NCBI GenBank assembly: GCA_028285265.1
Contig: JANQPX010000033.1
Location: forward strand, 1 to 64,000
Length of the DNA: 64,000 nt
Source of the DNA: Geminicoccaceae bacterium
Lineage (GTDB): Bacteria; Pseudomonadota; Alphaproteobacteria; Geminicoccales; Geminicoccaceae
Reading direction: 5' to 3'
Numbering within the stretch: position 1 is the first letter of the stretch; every line of letters begins with the position of its first letter. Made by a program: the position numbers and the translations under genes. Shown here piece by piece: positions 17,216 through 26,220 of the stretch. A model generated the notes under the pieces. The model made no database searches, had not been told where the DNA came from, and was given only the letters and a program-made list of their open reading frames with translations.

Positions 17216-18487
17216 TTAGAGCTTAAAGGGGATGTAAAGCGCCAAATCCATCCAAGCATAGAGAAGGGCGACGCAAAGAAACATGAGAAGAAGAAATGGG
17301 AGGACGCCACGTGAGACGTCAACGAGATTGGTTCGGGCAACGGATTGGATGACATAGAGATTAAGACCGACAGGCGGCGTGATCAGCGCGCATTCCACCA
17401 TAATCACCATGAAGATGCCGAACCAGATCGGATCGAGATTGAGCGCCATCGCCGCTGGCAGGAGGACAGGTGTCATGATCAGCACCATGGAAAGCGCCTC
17501 GAAGACCAGGCCCATCACTAGAAGCACAGCGGCAACCACCACGATGAAGGCGAGCGGCGTGTCGATCATCTGACCAATGAAGAACGAAATGTCCTGCGGG
17601 AAGCGGTAGAGCGCGATCGCCTTGCCGAAAACCTTGGCGCCGGCAACGATCAGCAGAATCGCGGCTGTCGTTGCCATGGAATCGATCGCGGCCTCGCGAA
17701 AGCCTTCCCAGGTGAGCGTGCGCAGGATCACGCCCGTGATGATCAGCGCTGCCGCGAAGCCAATGGCGGCAGCCTCGGTCGGCGTCGCCGCACCTGAATA
17801 GATGACGGCGATCACCAGGAGGGCAAGCGCGATCGAAGGAAGTGCCCGAAGGCTCGTCTGGCGGCGTTCGCTCCAGCTGGCGACCTCTGCCCTACCCATG
17901 CCACGCACCGCAGCATAGCCCATAGAGAAGAGAATGAAGAAAGTCAGTAGGGCGAGGCCAGGGCCAATGCCTGCGAGGAAGAGAGCGATGACCGATTCTT
18001 CGGTTACAAAGCCGTACACGATCATCGGGATAGACGGCGGAATTAAGATGCCGAGCGTGCCGCTCGCTGCAAGAAGCCCGTAGACAAAACGGCGTTCATA
18101 GCCGCGCTCCAGCATTTCGGGAATGGCGACCGTACCGATGGTGGCGGCAGTCGCCACAGATGAGCCGGAAATCGCCGCGAAGATTCCGCAGCTGATGATG
18201 GTCGCCACAGCCAGCCCGCCTGGCCAGTGTCCGACCCAGGCTTGCACGGCGGCGAAGAGGTCGCGTCCGACCCCTCCCTTCAGCAGAACGTTGGACATCA
18301 GAAGAAACAACGGTACCGCGAGCAGAATAAAGCCATCCAACGTCGACAAGATGGCCTGCGGTGCCATCAACGGCGAAAAACCGCCAGCGAGGAGCATAGC
18401 GAGACCAAGGCCGCCAAGGGCAAAGGCGACCGGCACGCCTGAGAGAAGAAGAGCAAAGAGCGCGAGCAAGATGAAGACGACTGTCAT
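17216..18487 (-). CDS. dctM: TRAP transporter large permease (DctM)
   Basis: A 423-residue protein with about 12 membrane segments and DctM landmarks: GSSVATAATIGTVAIPEM, YGLLAASGTLGILIPPSIP and the C-terminal ALITPPVGLNLYV. It forms the Na-driven channel with the small subunit. It overlaps the dctQ stop by 4 nt (18484-18487). The operon runs dctP - dctQ - dctM - lyase-family enzyme. A C4-dicarboxylate or related carboxylic acid is the likely substrate. Confidence 0.93.
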   Translation of the reverse strand: MTVVFILLALFALLLSGVPVAFALGGLGLAMLLAGGFSPLMAPQAILSTLDGFILLAVPLFLLMSNVLLKGGVGRDLFAAVQAWVGHWPGGLAVATIISCGIFAAISGSSVATAATIGTVAIPEMLERGYERRFVYGLLAASGTLGILIPPSIPMIVYGFVTEESVIALFLAGIGPGLALLTFFILFSMGYAAVRGMGRAEVASWSERRQTSLRALPSIALALLVIAVIYSGAATPTEAAAIGFAAALIITGVILRTLTWEGFREAAIDSMATTAAILLIVAGAKVFGKAIALYRFPQDISFFIGQMIDTPLAFIVVVAAVLLVMGLVFEALSMVLIMTPVLLPAAMALNLDPIWFGIFMVIMVECALITPPVGLNLYVIQSVARTNLVDVSRGVLPFLLLMFLCVALLYAWMDLALYIPFKL

Positions 18488-18984
18488 TCGAGCGGCGCCC
18501 CCTCATCCGGCTGATCATCCTTCATAGCCCGCCACGTCTCGACCAGGCTCTGGGCGAAGAGCAGCGTGAAGCCAAAGGGAACGGACAGCTCAGCGATCCA
18601 AATTGGCAGATTGAGGAGAGAGCCGGTGGTGCGGCCTCGCTCAAAGCTGTCCCAAAAAATCTCGAACCCCTTCCACAGCACGACCACCGAGAACACCGCG
18701 ACGGCAACCATTGCGGCGGCGCCGGCAAGGCGCCTCGCGCCGGGAGAAAGGAGTGCTGTCACAGCGGTGATCTGGATATGGCGGCGTTCACGGAGACACC
18801 AAGGCATGGCAATCAGCGTGCCCCAGATCAAGCAAAGCTGGCTTAGTTCCGCTGCCCAGATGGTCGGCGCGGTGAAGAAATAGCGAGCGACAACCTCGTA
18901 AGTTAACATCGCACCCGCGAGCACGAACATCAGGGCAGCTGCCCTAGCTAACAAGGTCACAAAGGCGGTGAATGAATGTATCAC
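18484..18984 (-). CDS. dctQ: TRAP transporter small permease (DctQ)
   Basis: A 166-residue membrane protein with four segments and the family motif EVVARYFF...W.AELSQLCLIW near the first third. It starts at GTG 18984 and lies 84 nt after the binding-protein gene. It overlaps dctM by 4 nt, indicating coupled translation. It joins the large permease to make the transporter. Confidence 0.88.
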   Translation of the reverse strand: MIHSFTAFVTLLARAAALMFVLAGAMLTYEVVARYFFTAPTIWAAELSQLCLIWGTLIAMPWCLRERRHIQITAVTALLSPGARRLAGAAAMVAVAVFSVVVLWKGFEIFWDSFERGRTTGSLLNLPIWIAELSVPFGFTLLFAQSLVETWRAMKDDQPDEGAPLE

Positions 18985-19068
18985 CGATCTTGATCTCGAC
19001 GAAGATCGGCCGGCCTGCAGAAAAGCAGACCGGCGCTATGTGCGATCACGTCACTCAAGTTCGGCTTT

Positions 19069-20052
19069 TCAAAGCCCGGCAGCAGCGTCGAGAAGACTGA
19101 CGCCGAGATCGCCGGCCGTCTCCTTGTAAGCATCGTAGACCGGCTGCGCCTTGGCCTTCCAAGCATCGATCTCCTCGGCGGTTGGCTCATAGACGACCAT
19201 GCCGTTGTCTTTCGCTGCGGCAAAGGCATCAGCTTCGATCTGAGCGACACGGTCACGCACATCGATCTCGGCGTTCCGCGCCGCCGTCGTCATGATCTCG
19301 CGTTGCTCTTCGGTGAGCCCGTTCCACCAATCGGTATTGACTACCACGATGAACTCGATGTCAGCGTGGTTGGTGACAGTGATCGTATCCATCACCTCCC
19401 AGAGTTTTCTGGATTTAACACCCGAAACGCCGGTCATACCGATGTCAACAGTGCCGCGCTGATACGCAAGATACTGCTCCGAGCCGGAGATCAGTGTCGG
19501 CGCGCCCCCGGTCGCGGTTACAAAATCTCCGAGTGTCTTGCCGAAAACACGTGCTTTTTTTCCTTCCATGTCCGTCGGCGTTTTGATCGGCTCGCCGTTG
19601 GAGAGCATGATTGCGCCACCGTAGGCTTGCCACCAAAGTACGGTGGAGCCCGTGCCTTCGATAGCCTCATCAATCGGCGCGCGGATCGGCGAGCCTGGCT
19701 CGACCGCCTTTCGCACTTTCTCCTCGCTGTTCAATAGGAACGGCATGTAGAAGACGTCGACGGCGGGGATATCACCGACATAGCGCGTGAGCGAGGCCAC
19801 GCCCATCTCGATCGCGCCCGAGCCAACCGCGGCCGGCACTTCCTTGTCCTTGTACAGCTGCGCAGAGTCATAGATCTCGACCGCGATGGAGCCGTTGGAC
19901 GACGCTTCCACTTCTTCTTTGAACATCAAGAGATTCTGGCCGAGATGGCTCTTCAGCGGCAGCTGAAGCGAAATCCGTGCGGTGAGATCCGCAGCACTTG
20001 CCACCATGGGCAAGCTTCCGACCATGGCACAGATGGCCAAAAGACGTCTCAT
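19069..20052 (-). CDS. dctP: TRAP transporter binding protein (DctP)
   Basis: The start is ATG 20052 (MRRLLAICAMVGSL), with AGGGAG upstream and a signal peptide ending near VASAAD; the in-frame ATG at 20091 adds a charged tail before the signal. The mature protein is a typical DctP: IEMGVASLTRYVGDIPAVDVF, the domain crossing and VFGKTLGDF with the conserved Arg in KARVFG that binds the ligand carboxylate. It is periplasmic. It is the first gene of the TRAP operon; the ligand is a carboxylic acid, otherwise unknown. Confidence 0.92.
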   Translation of the reverse strand: MRRLLAICAMVGSLPMVASAADLTARISLQLPLKSHLGQNLLMFKEEVEASSNGSIAVEIYDSAQLYKDKEVPAAVGSGAIEMGVASLTRYVGDIPAVDVFYMPFLLNSEEKVRKAVEPGSPIRAPIDEAIEGTGSTVLWWQAYGGAIMLSNGEPIKTPTDMEGKKARVFGKTLGDFVTATGGAPTLISGSEQYLAYQRGTVDIGMTGVSGVKSRKLWEVMDTITVTNHADIEFIVVVNTDWWNGLTEEQREIMTTAARNAEIDVRDRVAQIEADAFAAAKDNGMVVYEPTAEEIDAWKAKAQPVYDAYKETAGDLGVSLLDAAAGL

Positions 20053-20377
20053 TATGGTCTCCCTGTAGCTTCTTTGAATTCGTTCTTTCACGAGACGATC
20101 ATAGATCTACCAACTCTGCAACTGGGGAACGCAGGCAATCAACAAATCCGTGTTCCAAAGGCAGCAGGATCAAGCCGCTTGAACCTTATTGTACGGCAAG
20201 GCAACAACACGAATACTGGTCGGCCCAAATGGCTCAAGAAATGGTCCGGGTTCACAAAAAACCAAAGGTCAAGCGCACGAGCGTCGTCGCGATGGCGATC
20301 AACATCATCTTGTCCAAGAAGCCTGTTCAAACGCTACTTGCCGCGAACCCGAATGGGGATCAGACCATGGAGGTTCA
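20053..20377. other. Intergenic, 325 nt, probable TRAP promoter region
   Basis: No gene is supported here. It should hold the promoter of the TRAP operon, but I could not assign boxes with confidence. Confidence 0.4.
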
Positions 20378-21490
20378 TCACGAATTCTGCCGAACGAGAG
20401 CATGTTGCAGGGGTGCCTTGAATCGCTGCAGGCTCTCTGCTGTTTCAAAAGCGTCGACGCCCTCTCGGACCGATCTTGCCACCATCAACGCGAATAGATT
20501 ACCCGACGCGGCGCCCAATCTTAAATGCCAAGCAGCAGGCACCTCGGAAATCGCAAGGAGCTCGTTGGCGAACGCCTCGCTGCCAGTTTCTATGAGAAAG
20601 ACCGTCAGTTGTTGAGCGAAGGGATCGGAGTCCTTCTCAGGCAGAATCCTTCCATCGATTGTCACGCCGCCCGTCGCCGATTCGAGGGCCTTGGAGACCG
20701 CCGCATCATCATGTCCCTGAAGCCAGACGGAAGGCAAGGATGACGCTATCTTTATATTTGAGCGATAGCAGTCGCTGTTAATGAACGTTTTGATGTCCAA
20801 GGCAACCGGGAACAAGTCCGAGAGAGGAGCATAGTCCTCAACACCTCGACGGACGAAACCAATGCCTTTAGTCGACTCAAATTCTTCATAGCAACAGGCT
20901 GAAAGTCGACGGTGGCCGGGTGGCCGTTTTGTCTGGCGTACCAGCACCTCTGCAATCTCGGGCAAAGCTTGACGCGAGACCTCCTCAATCCTCTCGTTGG
21001 CGTTGGCTCCAAGTCGCTGTAACGCATGATCCAACAGTCCCAGGCTCATGGTTGCATCACGATGATCGATACGGCTCATATCGACCATGGCGATCGCTAT
21101 AAGGCCATCATCAGCGATCGATGTATCTTCACTTCTGATGGCCTGGACCGAGGCCCGTCTTCCAAAAGTCAGCAGTGTGTAAAAGTCATCCATGCTCATG
21201 CCATCGCGCATGACGCATTGCTCCTGCACCGATGCCTCGCGGAAGCGATGACAGAGTTCTCGTATCTCGGCGTCCAGCGGCAACGGCTCGAGATCGAAGA
21301 GATCATAATCGCCGCGCCATTCCTTGAATCGATCGGCAGGCATAGGCGATGTTACGCCTGGATGACTTAGTCGGTGTCTGCGCTCGGCCTCCCGAGCGTC
21401 AGCAACACCTTGACCAAGCACAACTTGACCTCGGCCACCGTCGTCCGGACTCAGCGACGCAAGGTTCAGTAACTTGAGCAAGAACCTCAT
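20378..21490 (-). CDS. Unrecognised 370-aa protein
   Basis: I do not recognise this protein. It starts at ATG 21490 with a G-rich ribosome site (GGGGGG about 9 nt before). It has a Ser/Asp-rich N-terminus, no signal peptide or membrane segment, and a predicted mixed alpha/beta content. A segment of alternating acidic and hydrophobic residues (AIAMVDMSRIDHRDATMSLG) and a Cys pair (LSACCYEEF) stand out. The neighbours are a TRAP operon and a His-rich/HupE group, and neither shares an obvious function. The base composition is like the neighbours and the frame is clean over more than 1.1 kb, so I take it as real. Confidence 0.7.
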   Translation of the reverse strand: MRFLLKLLNLASLSPDDGGRGQVVLGQGVADAREAERRHRLSHPGVTSPMPADRFKEWRGDYDLFDLEPLPLDAEIRELCHRFREASVQEQCVMRDGMSMDDFYTLLTFGRRASVQAIRSEDTSIADDGLIAIAMVDMSRIDHRDATMSLGLLDHALQRLGANANERIEEVSRQALPEIAEVLVRQTKRPPGHRRLSACCYEEFESTKGIGFVRRGVEDYAPLSDLFPVALDIKTFINSDCYRSNIKIASSLPSVWLQGHDDAAVSKALESATGGVTIDGRILPEKDSDPFAQQLTVFLIETGSEAFANELLAISEVPAAWHLRLGAASGNLFALMVARSVREGVDAFETAESLQRFKAPLQHALVRQNS

Positions 21491-21986
21491 GGCTCGTAGC
21501 CCCCCTAAAAGATTATTGGTTGCCGAAGAAACACGCTTTTGGCGTCCTTTCTAGGCAAACGTCACGGATATGCCAATGCAGCACCCCCTCATCACAAAAG
21601 GAGACATCGACGGGTCCATCGTCGATGACTGCAGATGGCACGTCTAATCATTCGGCTTCTGGCAAAGATGCGCCCGATAGCTATGATTCCGCGTTATCTT
21701 TCAGCGGAGCGGTAGCTTAGCAGCGCATGAAAGACCATTCGCCGAGAGTTCGAGACCTCGGAATTGGTCCAACCCGGCCCTAGCCCCCCTCGAAGGCCTT
21801 GCATGGCTCAACCGAGGCTTAGCGCCTTGTCAGTTGGACTAGATTTGAGCTCGGCAATCCAGTACTAACTGGTTCCTGAGGCTCGTGCCCTTGTCGTTGG
21901 ACACCGTCCATCGTCAACCAACGAGCACGCCAGGCAGAGTTAGCGTTGTATTCAATGCGACGCCTCCAGGCCAATAGGTCACGCCC
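21491..21986. other. Intergenic, about 500 nt, no gene supported
   Basis: A tRNA-like fragment at about 21708-21775 (TTCGAGACCTC with a CCGAG...CTCGG hairpin) lacks an acceptor stem. Nothing else was identified. Confidence 0.4.
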
Positions 21987-22340
21987 ATGGGACGACTGAG
22001 AACGCGAGCTAGAAGAGTTTTTGTCGGGCTGCTCTGCTTCTCGCTTGTGGTCTGGTCCATAGCACCTGCGTCAACACACGCTCCGAAAGTGCTTCAAACG
22101 ATTAATGATCACCTGGAGATGATTGCCGATCACGGCCATTCCCATGGCTTTGAGGAGGACCTTTTCTGGGCCTGGCATGGCCACAGCCACGACGTTGTCG
22201 ATCACGATCACAGCCAAGTTGTGCTCACGGCAAACATCGGTTTGGGTGTCGTGTTTGTGCCCAAAGACAAATGGCGTCTTCGCACCTCACGCGTTGACCC
22301 GTTCCGCGACGTCAGGATCGAACGACCTCCAAGGGCATGA
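21987..22340 (+). CDS. His-rich exported small protein upstream of HupE
   Basis: A 117-residue protein with an N-terminal hydrophobic signal or anchor (VFVGLLCFSLVVWS, residues 11-24). The His-rich centre (DHGHSHG, WHGHSHDVVDHDHSQ, about residues 48-77) is likely to bind Zn, Ni, Cu or Co in the periplasm. It overlaps the upstream extension of the HupE gene. Similar small His-rich proteins precede HupE/UreJ and a membrane-anchor gene in other alphaproteobacteria (recollection of the family pattern). Together with the CDF remnant at 23.8 kb this looks like a former metal-homeostasis locus. Confidence 0.75.
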   Translation: MGRLRTRARRVFVGLLCFSLVVWSIAPASTHAPKVLQTINDHLEMIADHGHSHGFEEDLFWAWHGHSHDVVDHDHSQVVLTANIGLGVVFVPKDKWRLRTSRVDPFRDVRIERPPRA

Positions 22341-22396
22341 TCGGCGCCGCATTTCGCGGCCTTTCCGATCAATCATCCGCTCAACGGAGATCTTTC

Positions 22397-23125
22397 ATGA
22401 CCTCATGTTCTTGGGGCATCGGAGTGCTGGCATCTCGCCAGTCGCCTGCCCTCTGCCTCGTGGTGTTGGCGACGTATTTGACCGCCATCACCCAGGCACT
22501 TGCCCACAACGTCACCCCCGGTGACGCGGGCTATATCCAGGAAATCTGGGGGGTGCACATCATTCCCTTCATGTATCTCGGCGCCAAACACATGGTGACG
22601 GGATACGACCACATCTTGTTCCTCTTCGGCGTCGTTTTCTTCCTCTACAAGATGAAGGACGTCGCCATCTATGTCAGCATCTTCGCGTTTGGCCATTCAG
22701 TGACGATGCTGGCTGGTGTCTGGTTCGGTTGGGGCGTCAACGCCTATATCGTCGATGCTATCATCGGCCTCTCGGTCGTCTACAAGGCGCTCGACAATCT
22801 CGGCGCGTATCAACGTTGGTTCGGGGTCCAGCCCAACACCAAGGCGGCGACGCTGATCTTCGGGCTGTTCCACGGTACCGGTCTCGCCACCAAGATCCTC
22901 GACTATCAGATGTCCGAAGAGGGGCTGCTGGCCAACCTTCTCGCCTTCAATGTCGGTGTCGAGATCGGCCAGATCCTCGCCCTCGCAGTCATCCTGATCG
23001 TCATGGGGTACTGGCGAAAGTCTTCAGCCTTCTTCCGTCAGGCCTACACCGCCAACGTCGTCATGATGTCTTTGGGCTTCATGCTCATGGGCTACCAGAT
23101 CACCGGCTACTTCGTGGCCGCCTAA
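22397..23125 (+). CDS. hupE: HupE/UreJ-family membrane metal-transport protein
   Basis: The start is ATG 22397, preceded by GGAGA; the in-frame ATG at 22337 overlaps the previous stop but adds an unusual hydrophilic lead. The 242-residue product has a signal-like first segment ending at ALAHN and about six further membrane segments. The family motif GAKHMVTGYDHILFLFGVVF, with paired His and Asp, lies in the second segment, and FGLFHGTGLA in a later one. HupE/UreJ proteins move nickel or cobalt, though some are only loosely characterised. It lies between the His-rich protein and the anchor protein. Confidence 0.85.
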   Translation: MTSCSWGIGVLASRQSPALCLVVLATYLTAITQALAHNVTPGDAGYIQEIWGVHIIPFMYLGAKHMVTGYDHILFLFGVVFFLYKMKDVAIYVSIFAFGHSVTMLAGVWFGWGVNAYIVDAIIGLSVVYKALDNLGAYQRWFGVQPNTKAATLIFGLFHGTGLATKILDYQMSEEGLLANLLAFNVGVEIGQILALAVILIVMGYWRKSSAFFRQAYTANVVMMSLGFMLMGYQITGYFVAA

Positions 23126-23141
23126 CCTATTGGAAAAAACC

Positions 23142-23753
23142 ATGTTCAACGCAGATAAGCCGAGCCTTGAGGAGCTACCAAGCTCCGCCCAGCTCCTGCG
23201 ATCCACCATCATTGCGGCCGTTAGTGCCATCATCATTCTCGTCACTGTCATTCTACCCGCGGAATACGGCATTGACCCAACCGGCGCTGGCCGTGTTCTC
23301 GGCCTAGCCGAAATGGGCGAGATCAAGCAGGAGTTGGCCGACGAGGCAGAGAAGGATCGCGCCATCCACGGCGATCAAAGCTCAAGCCTGATTGACGGTG
23401 TTTTCAGACTTTTCGTCGGTACCGCCCATGCCCAAGACGCATGGCAAGACACCGTAACTTTCACGCTTCCACCCGGCGAGTACACAGAAGTAAAGCTCGA
23501 TATGCAGGAGGGTGATACCGCCGAATACACATGGGTTGCAGAAGGCGGACGGATCAACTTCGACCTCCACGCTCATGGCGATGGCCAGTCCGTCGACTAT
23601 GAAAAGGGCCGTGGTAAAACATCCGGCGAGGGCAGCTTTGAAGCGTCCTTCGCCGGTGAACACGGCTGGTTCTGGCGTAATCGCGACAAAGCCGACGTCA
23701 CGATAACGCTTCAGCTCAGAGGTACCTATCGTGCGTTAAATCAAAGCCAGTAA
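23142..23753 (+). CDS. Single-pass transmembrane anchor protein
   Basis: The start is taken at ATG 23142; an in-frame TTG at 23130 is 4 nt after the HupE stop and cannot be excluded. One membrane helix (STIIAAVSAIIILVTVILP, about residues 23-41) is followed by a periplasmic domain with a beta-rich C-terminal half (VTFTLPPGEYTEVKLDM, YTWVAEGGRINFDLHAHG, GEHGWFWRN). The conserved HAHG and EHGWFWRN segments could touch metal or a partner. It matches the type annotated as transmembrane anchor protein next to HupE genes. The exact role is unknown. Confidence 0.8.
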   Translation: MFNADKPSLEELPSSAQLLRSTIIAAVSAIIILVTVILPAEYGIDPTGAGRVLGLAEMGEIKQELADEAEKDRAIHGDQSSSLIDGVFRLFVGTAHAQDAWQDTVTFTLPPGEYTEVKLDMQEGDTAEYTWVAEGGRINFDLHAHGDGQSVDYEKGRGKTSGEGSFEASFAGEHGWFWRNRDKADVTITLQLRGTYRALNQSQ

Positions 23754-23760
23754 TCCTCTT

Positions 23761-23791
23761 GCCCTGCACACGCTTAGCGCGTGTGCAGGGC
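23761..23791 (+). terminator. Strong 13-bp hairpin after anchor gene
   Basis: GCCCTGCACACGC (23761-23773), a 5-nt loop TTAGC and the exact reverse complement (23779-23791) form a perfect GC-rich stem 7 nt after the anchor-gene stop. No T-run follows, so it may be a weak terminator or an mRNA-end stabiliser. Confidence 0.5.
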
Positions 23792-23801
23792 ACTGGCCTC
23801 C

Positions 23802-24139
23802 ACGCCGCACCACCACCATCATGGGCTTGTGGGCGTTATCCTCCTGGCGCGTTAGTCGTGGGGGCTCTTACGCATGTCAGCGAAAGTGCTCTTAGACTGG
23901 CAGGCAGAAGATGCAGTGACAGATCGGTTACGTGGGGCGCTTTCGGTCGATGGGGGCGACAGGATCGCCGACTTACGCGTCTGGACAATCGGCCAAAACC
24001 TGCATGCGGCGGAGGTCACCATCGTGAGCGACGAGAACGCAGCTCGATTGTCTACAAGGCGATGATTCCAGAGGACTTGGGGATTGTACATGTGACGGTC
24101 GAGGTTCATCGCTGTAGCGCTATGACAAGAGCAGCCTAA
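23802..24139 (+). pseudogene. CDF (DmeF-like) metal exporter, C-terminal remnant
   Basis: Frame-corrected translation gives the end of a cation-diffusion-facilitator: HHHHGLVGVILLAR, then an in-frame TAG (23853-23855, probably an original Trp), then SWGLLRMSAKVLLDWQAED, followed by GDRIADLRVWTIG and EVTIVSDE. The frame then shifts near 24045, and the family ending GIVHVTVEVHRC is read in another frame. The N-terminal membrane region is missing before about 23802. It would have exported Zn, Co or Ni. The stop, the frameshift and the missing 5' half show it is dead. Confidence 0.8.
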
Positions 24140-24239
24140 GTGTTCTCTTGTCCTCAGCTCGTCCAGATGGCGCTGCGGGCGAAGATGAAGGCCGCATCGG
24201 ATCTGCAGAAATGCTGACCGATCCAGACGATCGAACGCT

Positions 24240-25688
24240 CTAACTTCGCTTCACACCAAACATCTTGTCGTCTGTCTTCTTCACGAACAGGTTGGCAAGC
24301 GCGTCGTCAACGTTGTCGTCGGTGAACTGTGGTTTCATGCCCTCAAACTTACAGGAGGCCAGCACCTGGTCGATGATGAACTTGGGCTGATAGTAGGCGA
24401 GCGGTGCGTTGTTATCACGAATACCAGCAAGAATGCGTTCGTAGATGTCTTCCGATAGTTCCAGGCTGTGCTTGGCCGCCATACCGGCGAGCACTTTCCG
24501 AAACAGCTCCTCCGGTGGCTCGACGGTTTCAAGCTTGTAGCTAATGCGACGCTGAAATGCCGGATCCATGAGGTCGTCGGGATGCATGTTGGTTGAGAAG
24601 ATGACCACCTCGTCAAAAGGGATCGTGACGCTTTTGCCCGTGTGCAAGGTGAGAAAGTCGATCCGACTGTTGAGCGGAACGATCCATCGATTGAGGATGT
24701 CTTCCGGTTTGGCGCGCTGGCGACCGAAGTCATCGATAAGGAAGGTGCCGTTAAGAGCCTTGATATGCAGCGGTGCTTCATAGAACTTTGCGAGTGCATT
24801 GTACTTCAAATCGAGCATCTCGATCGTCAGTTCACCGCCCGTAATCACCATGGGCCGATAACAAGCGACCCAACGCGTATCGATACGGCTACGGCGCAGA
24901 TTGGTTGTTGTTTCCCGTGCCTGAGGATCGTCGACGACGCGATGGATGCTTGGGTCGAAGACTTTCATGATTTCGCCGTCAATCTCGACGCAGTAGGGAA
25001 CATAAATGACGTTCTGGAAAATGTTGCCGACAATTTCGGCGATGGTCGTTTTTCCGTTGCCGGCAGGACCGTAAATGAGGATCGAATTGCCGGAGTTGAT
25101 AGCTGGGCCTAGCCGCCTGATCAGACGCTCGGGCATGACGAGGCCTTCGAAAGCCGCATCGAGCCGGCCACGGGACACGATCTCGTTGGTAACGCGTTGG
25201 CGTTGGATTCTGTCGGCATAAGCTTCGAAGGTTACGGGCGCCGGACCGAAATATTGCCCGCGTTGCAAACAGTCGATCGCGTATTCTCGACCAGCCCGCG
25301 TCAAACCATAACGCATCTCACCATGTAGGGTGGTTCCGCCAGCCTCAATGAGTTTGCGATCCATGGCGGTTTGCAGCAGCTGATCGATGACACGACTGGT
25401 CAGCTTCAACGCGTCGCTCAGCTGACTGGCCGTCTCGAGACTCTCAGAATAAATGCCCTTGATGGCCAATTCGAGCAGTAGGACTGGATCGATGCCGGTG
25501 TTTTCTACAACGGACGGCGCCTGCGGAGCCTCTGAAAGCACGGACTCGACTTGGTCCGCGGTCAGCAAGCCAAGGGCGAGGATGCTATCGCCGAGAACGC
25601 CACCATTTGAGCTTTGGTGTTCGACAGCCCTACCAATGTCCTCTTCCGAAACCAGCCCTTTAGCAACGAGGAGCGTCCCCACATTCAT
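24240..25688 (-). CDS. AAA+ ATPase with MshEN-like N-terminal domain
   Basis: A 482-residue cytoplasmic protein. The N-terminal region (1-50: GTLLVAKGLVSEEDIGRAVE..., LGDSILALGLLTADQV) resembles the MshEN/T2SSE N-terminal repeats, some of which bind cyclic di-GMP. It is followed by a winged-helix-like region (about 68-140) and an AAA+ core with Walker A GPAGNGKT (207-214), Walker B GTFLIDDFG and sensor-1 VVIFSTNM. Its partner is not known; type IV pilus or secretion links are possible but no such genes are nearby. The gene stands alone. Confidence 0.85.
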   Translation of the reverse strand: MNVGTLLVAKGLVSEEDIGRAVEHQSSNGGVLGDSILALGLLTADQVESVLSEAPQAPSVVENTGIDPVLLLELAIKGIYSESLETASQLSDALKLTSRVIDQLLQTAMDRKLIEAGGTTLHGEMRYGLTRAGREYAIDCLQRGQYFGPAPVTFEAYADRIQRQRVTNEIVSRGRLDAAFEGLVMPERLIRRLGPAINSGNSILIYGPAGNGKTTIAEIVGNIFQNVIYVPYCVEIDGEIMKVFDPSIHRVVDDPQARETTTNLRRSRIDTRWVACYRPMVITGGELTIEMLDLKYNALAKFYEAPLHIKALNGTFLIDDFGRQRAKPEDILNRWIVPLNSRIDFLTLHTGKSVTIPFDEVVIFSTNMHPDDLMDPAFQRRISYKLETVEPPEELFRKVLAGMAAKHSLELSEDIYERILAGIRDNNAPLAYYQPKFIIDQVLASCKFEGMKPQFTDDNVDDALANLFVKKTDDKMFGVKRS

Positions 25689-26220
25689 AATGTTGTTTTC
25701 CAGTAAGACTTCACACTCAAAGATAGACGATGAAGCTTATGCAAAAACGGTTTCCGAATGATGAAGAGAGGGCGATCTCCCGGAGCGTGCGATGGGAGTA
25801 ATAAGCGGGTCATAGTGATATGACGTGGACATTGAACAAAGGCTCACGCGTCGTTGCCAAATTTCGCATCCGCACCCAACATTCTTGGCTCCAATCGCGA
25901 TCAACCGGAATGAGGCCTTTAACGTTCGTGCTTTGTTGACGACTTCTGTTCATGCGTGATGAAGAACAGCGTCAGAATACGCTGTGGAGCAGCCGATCCA
26001 TCCAAGTTGCGGGATCAGGCTTTTCGCAGAAATCTGCCATTAACGCGACGCTTTGGGTCTTGATCTACAGATCGAGCCTGATCCAAAGCGGCCGGAAAAC
26101 ATAGTCGCCTGCAAGACGACTCTTGTATCGCAACAGAGACTCGACCTGTAACCGGCTCGTCAGTGTCCAACGGTATGTTGAGCTACCGAATGAATACGGG
26201 CGCTCGTCGCGTTACTTCAG
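25689..26220. other. Intergenic, about 530 nt, no gene supported
   Basis: No coding frame, operator or repeat was recognised between the ATPase start and the end of the binding-protein gene. Confidence 0.4.

Noticed and set aside
21708..21775. tRNA-like stretch with TTCGAGACCTC and a CCGAG...CTCGG hairpin
   Set aside because: The ends cannot form an acceptor stem and no proper anticodon arm can be drawn, so it is not called a tRNA.
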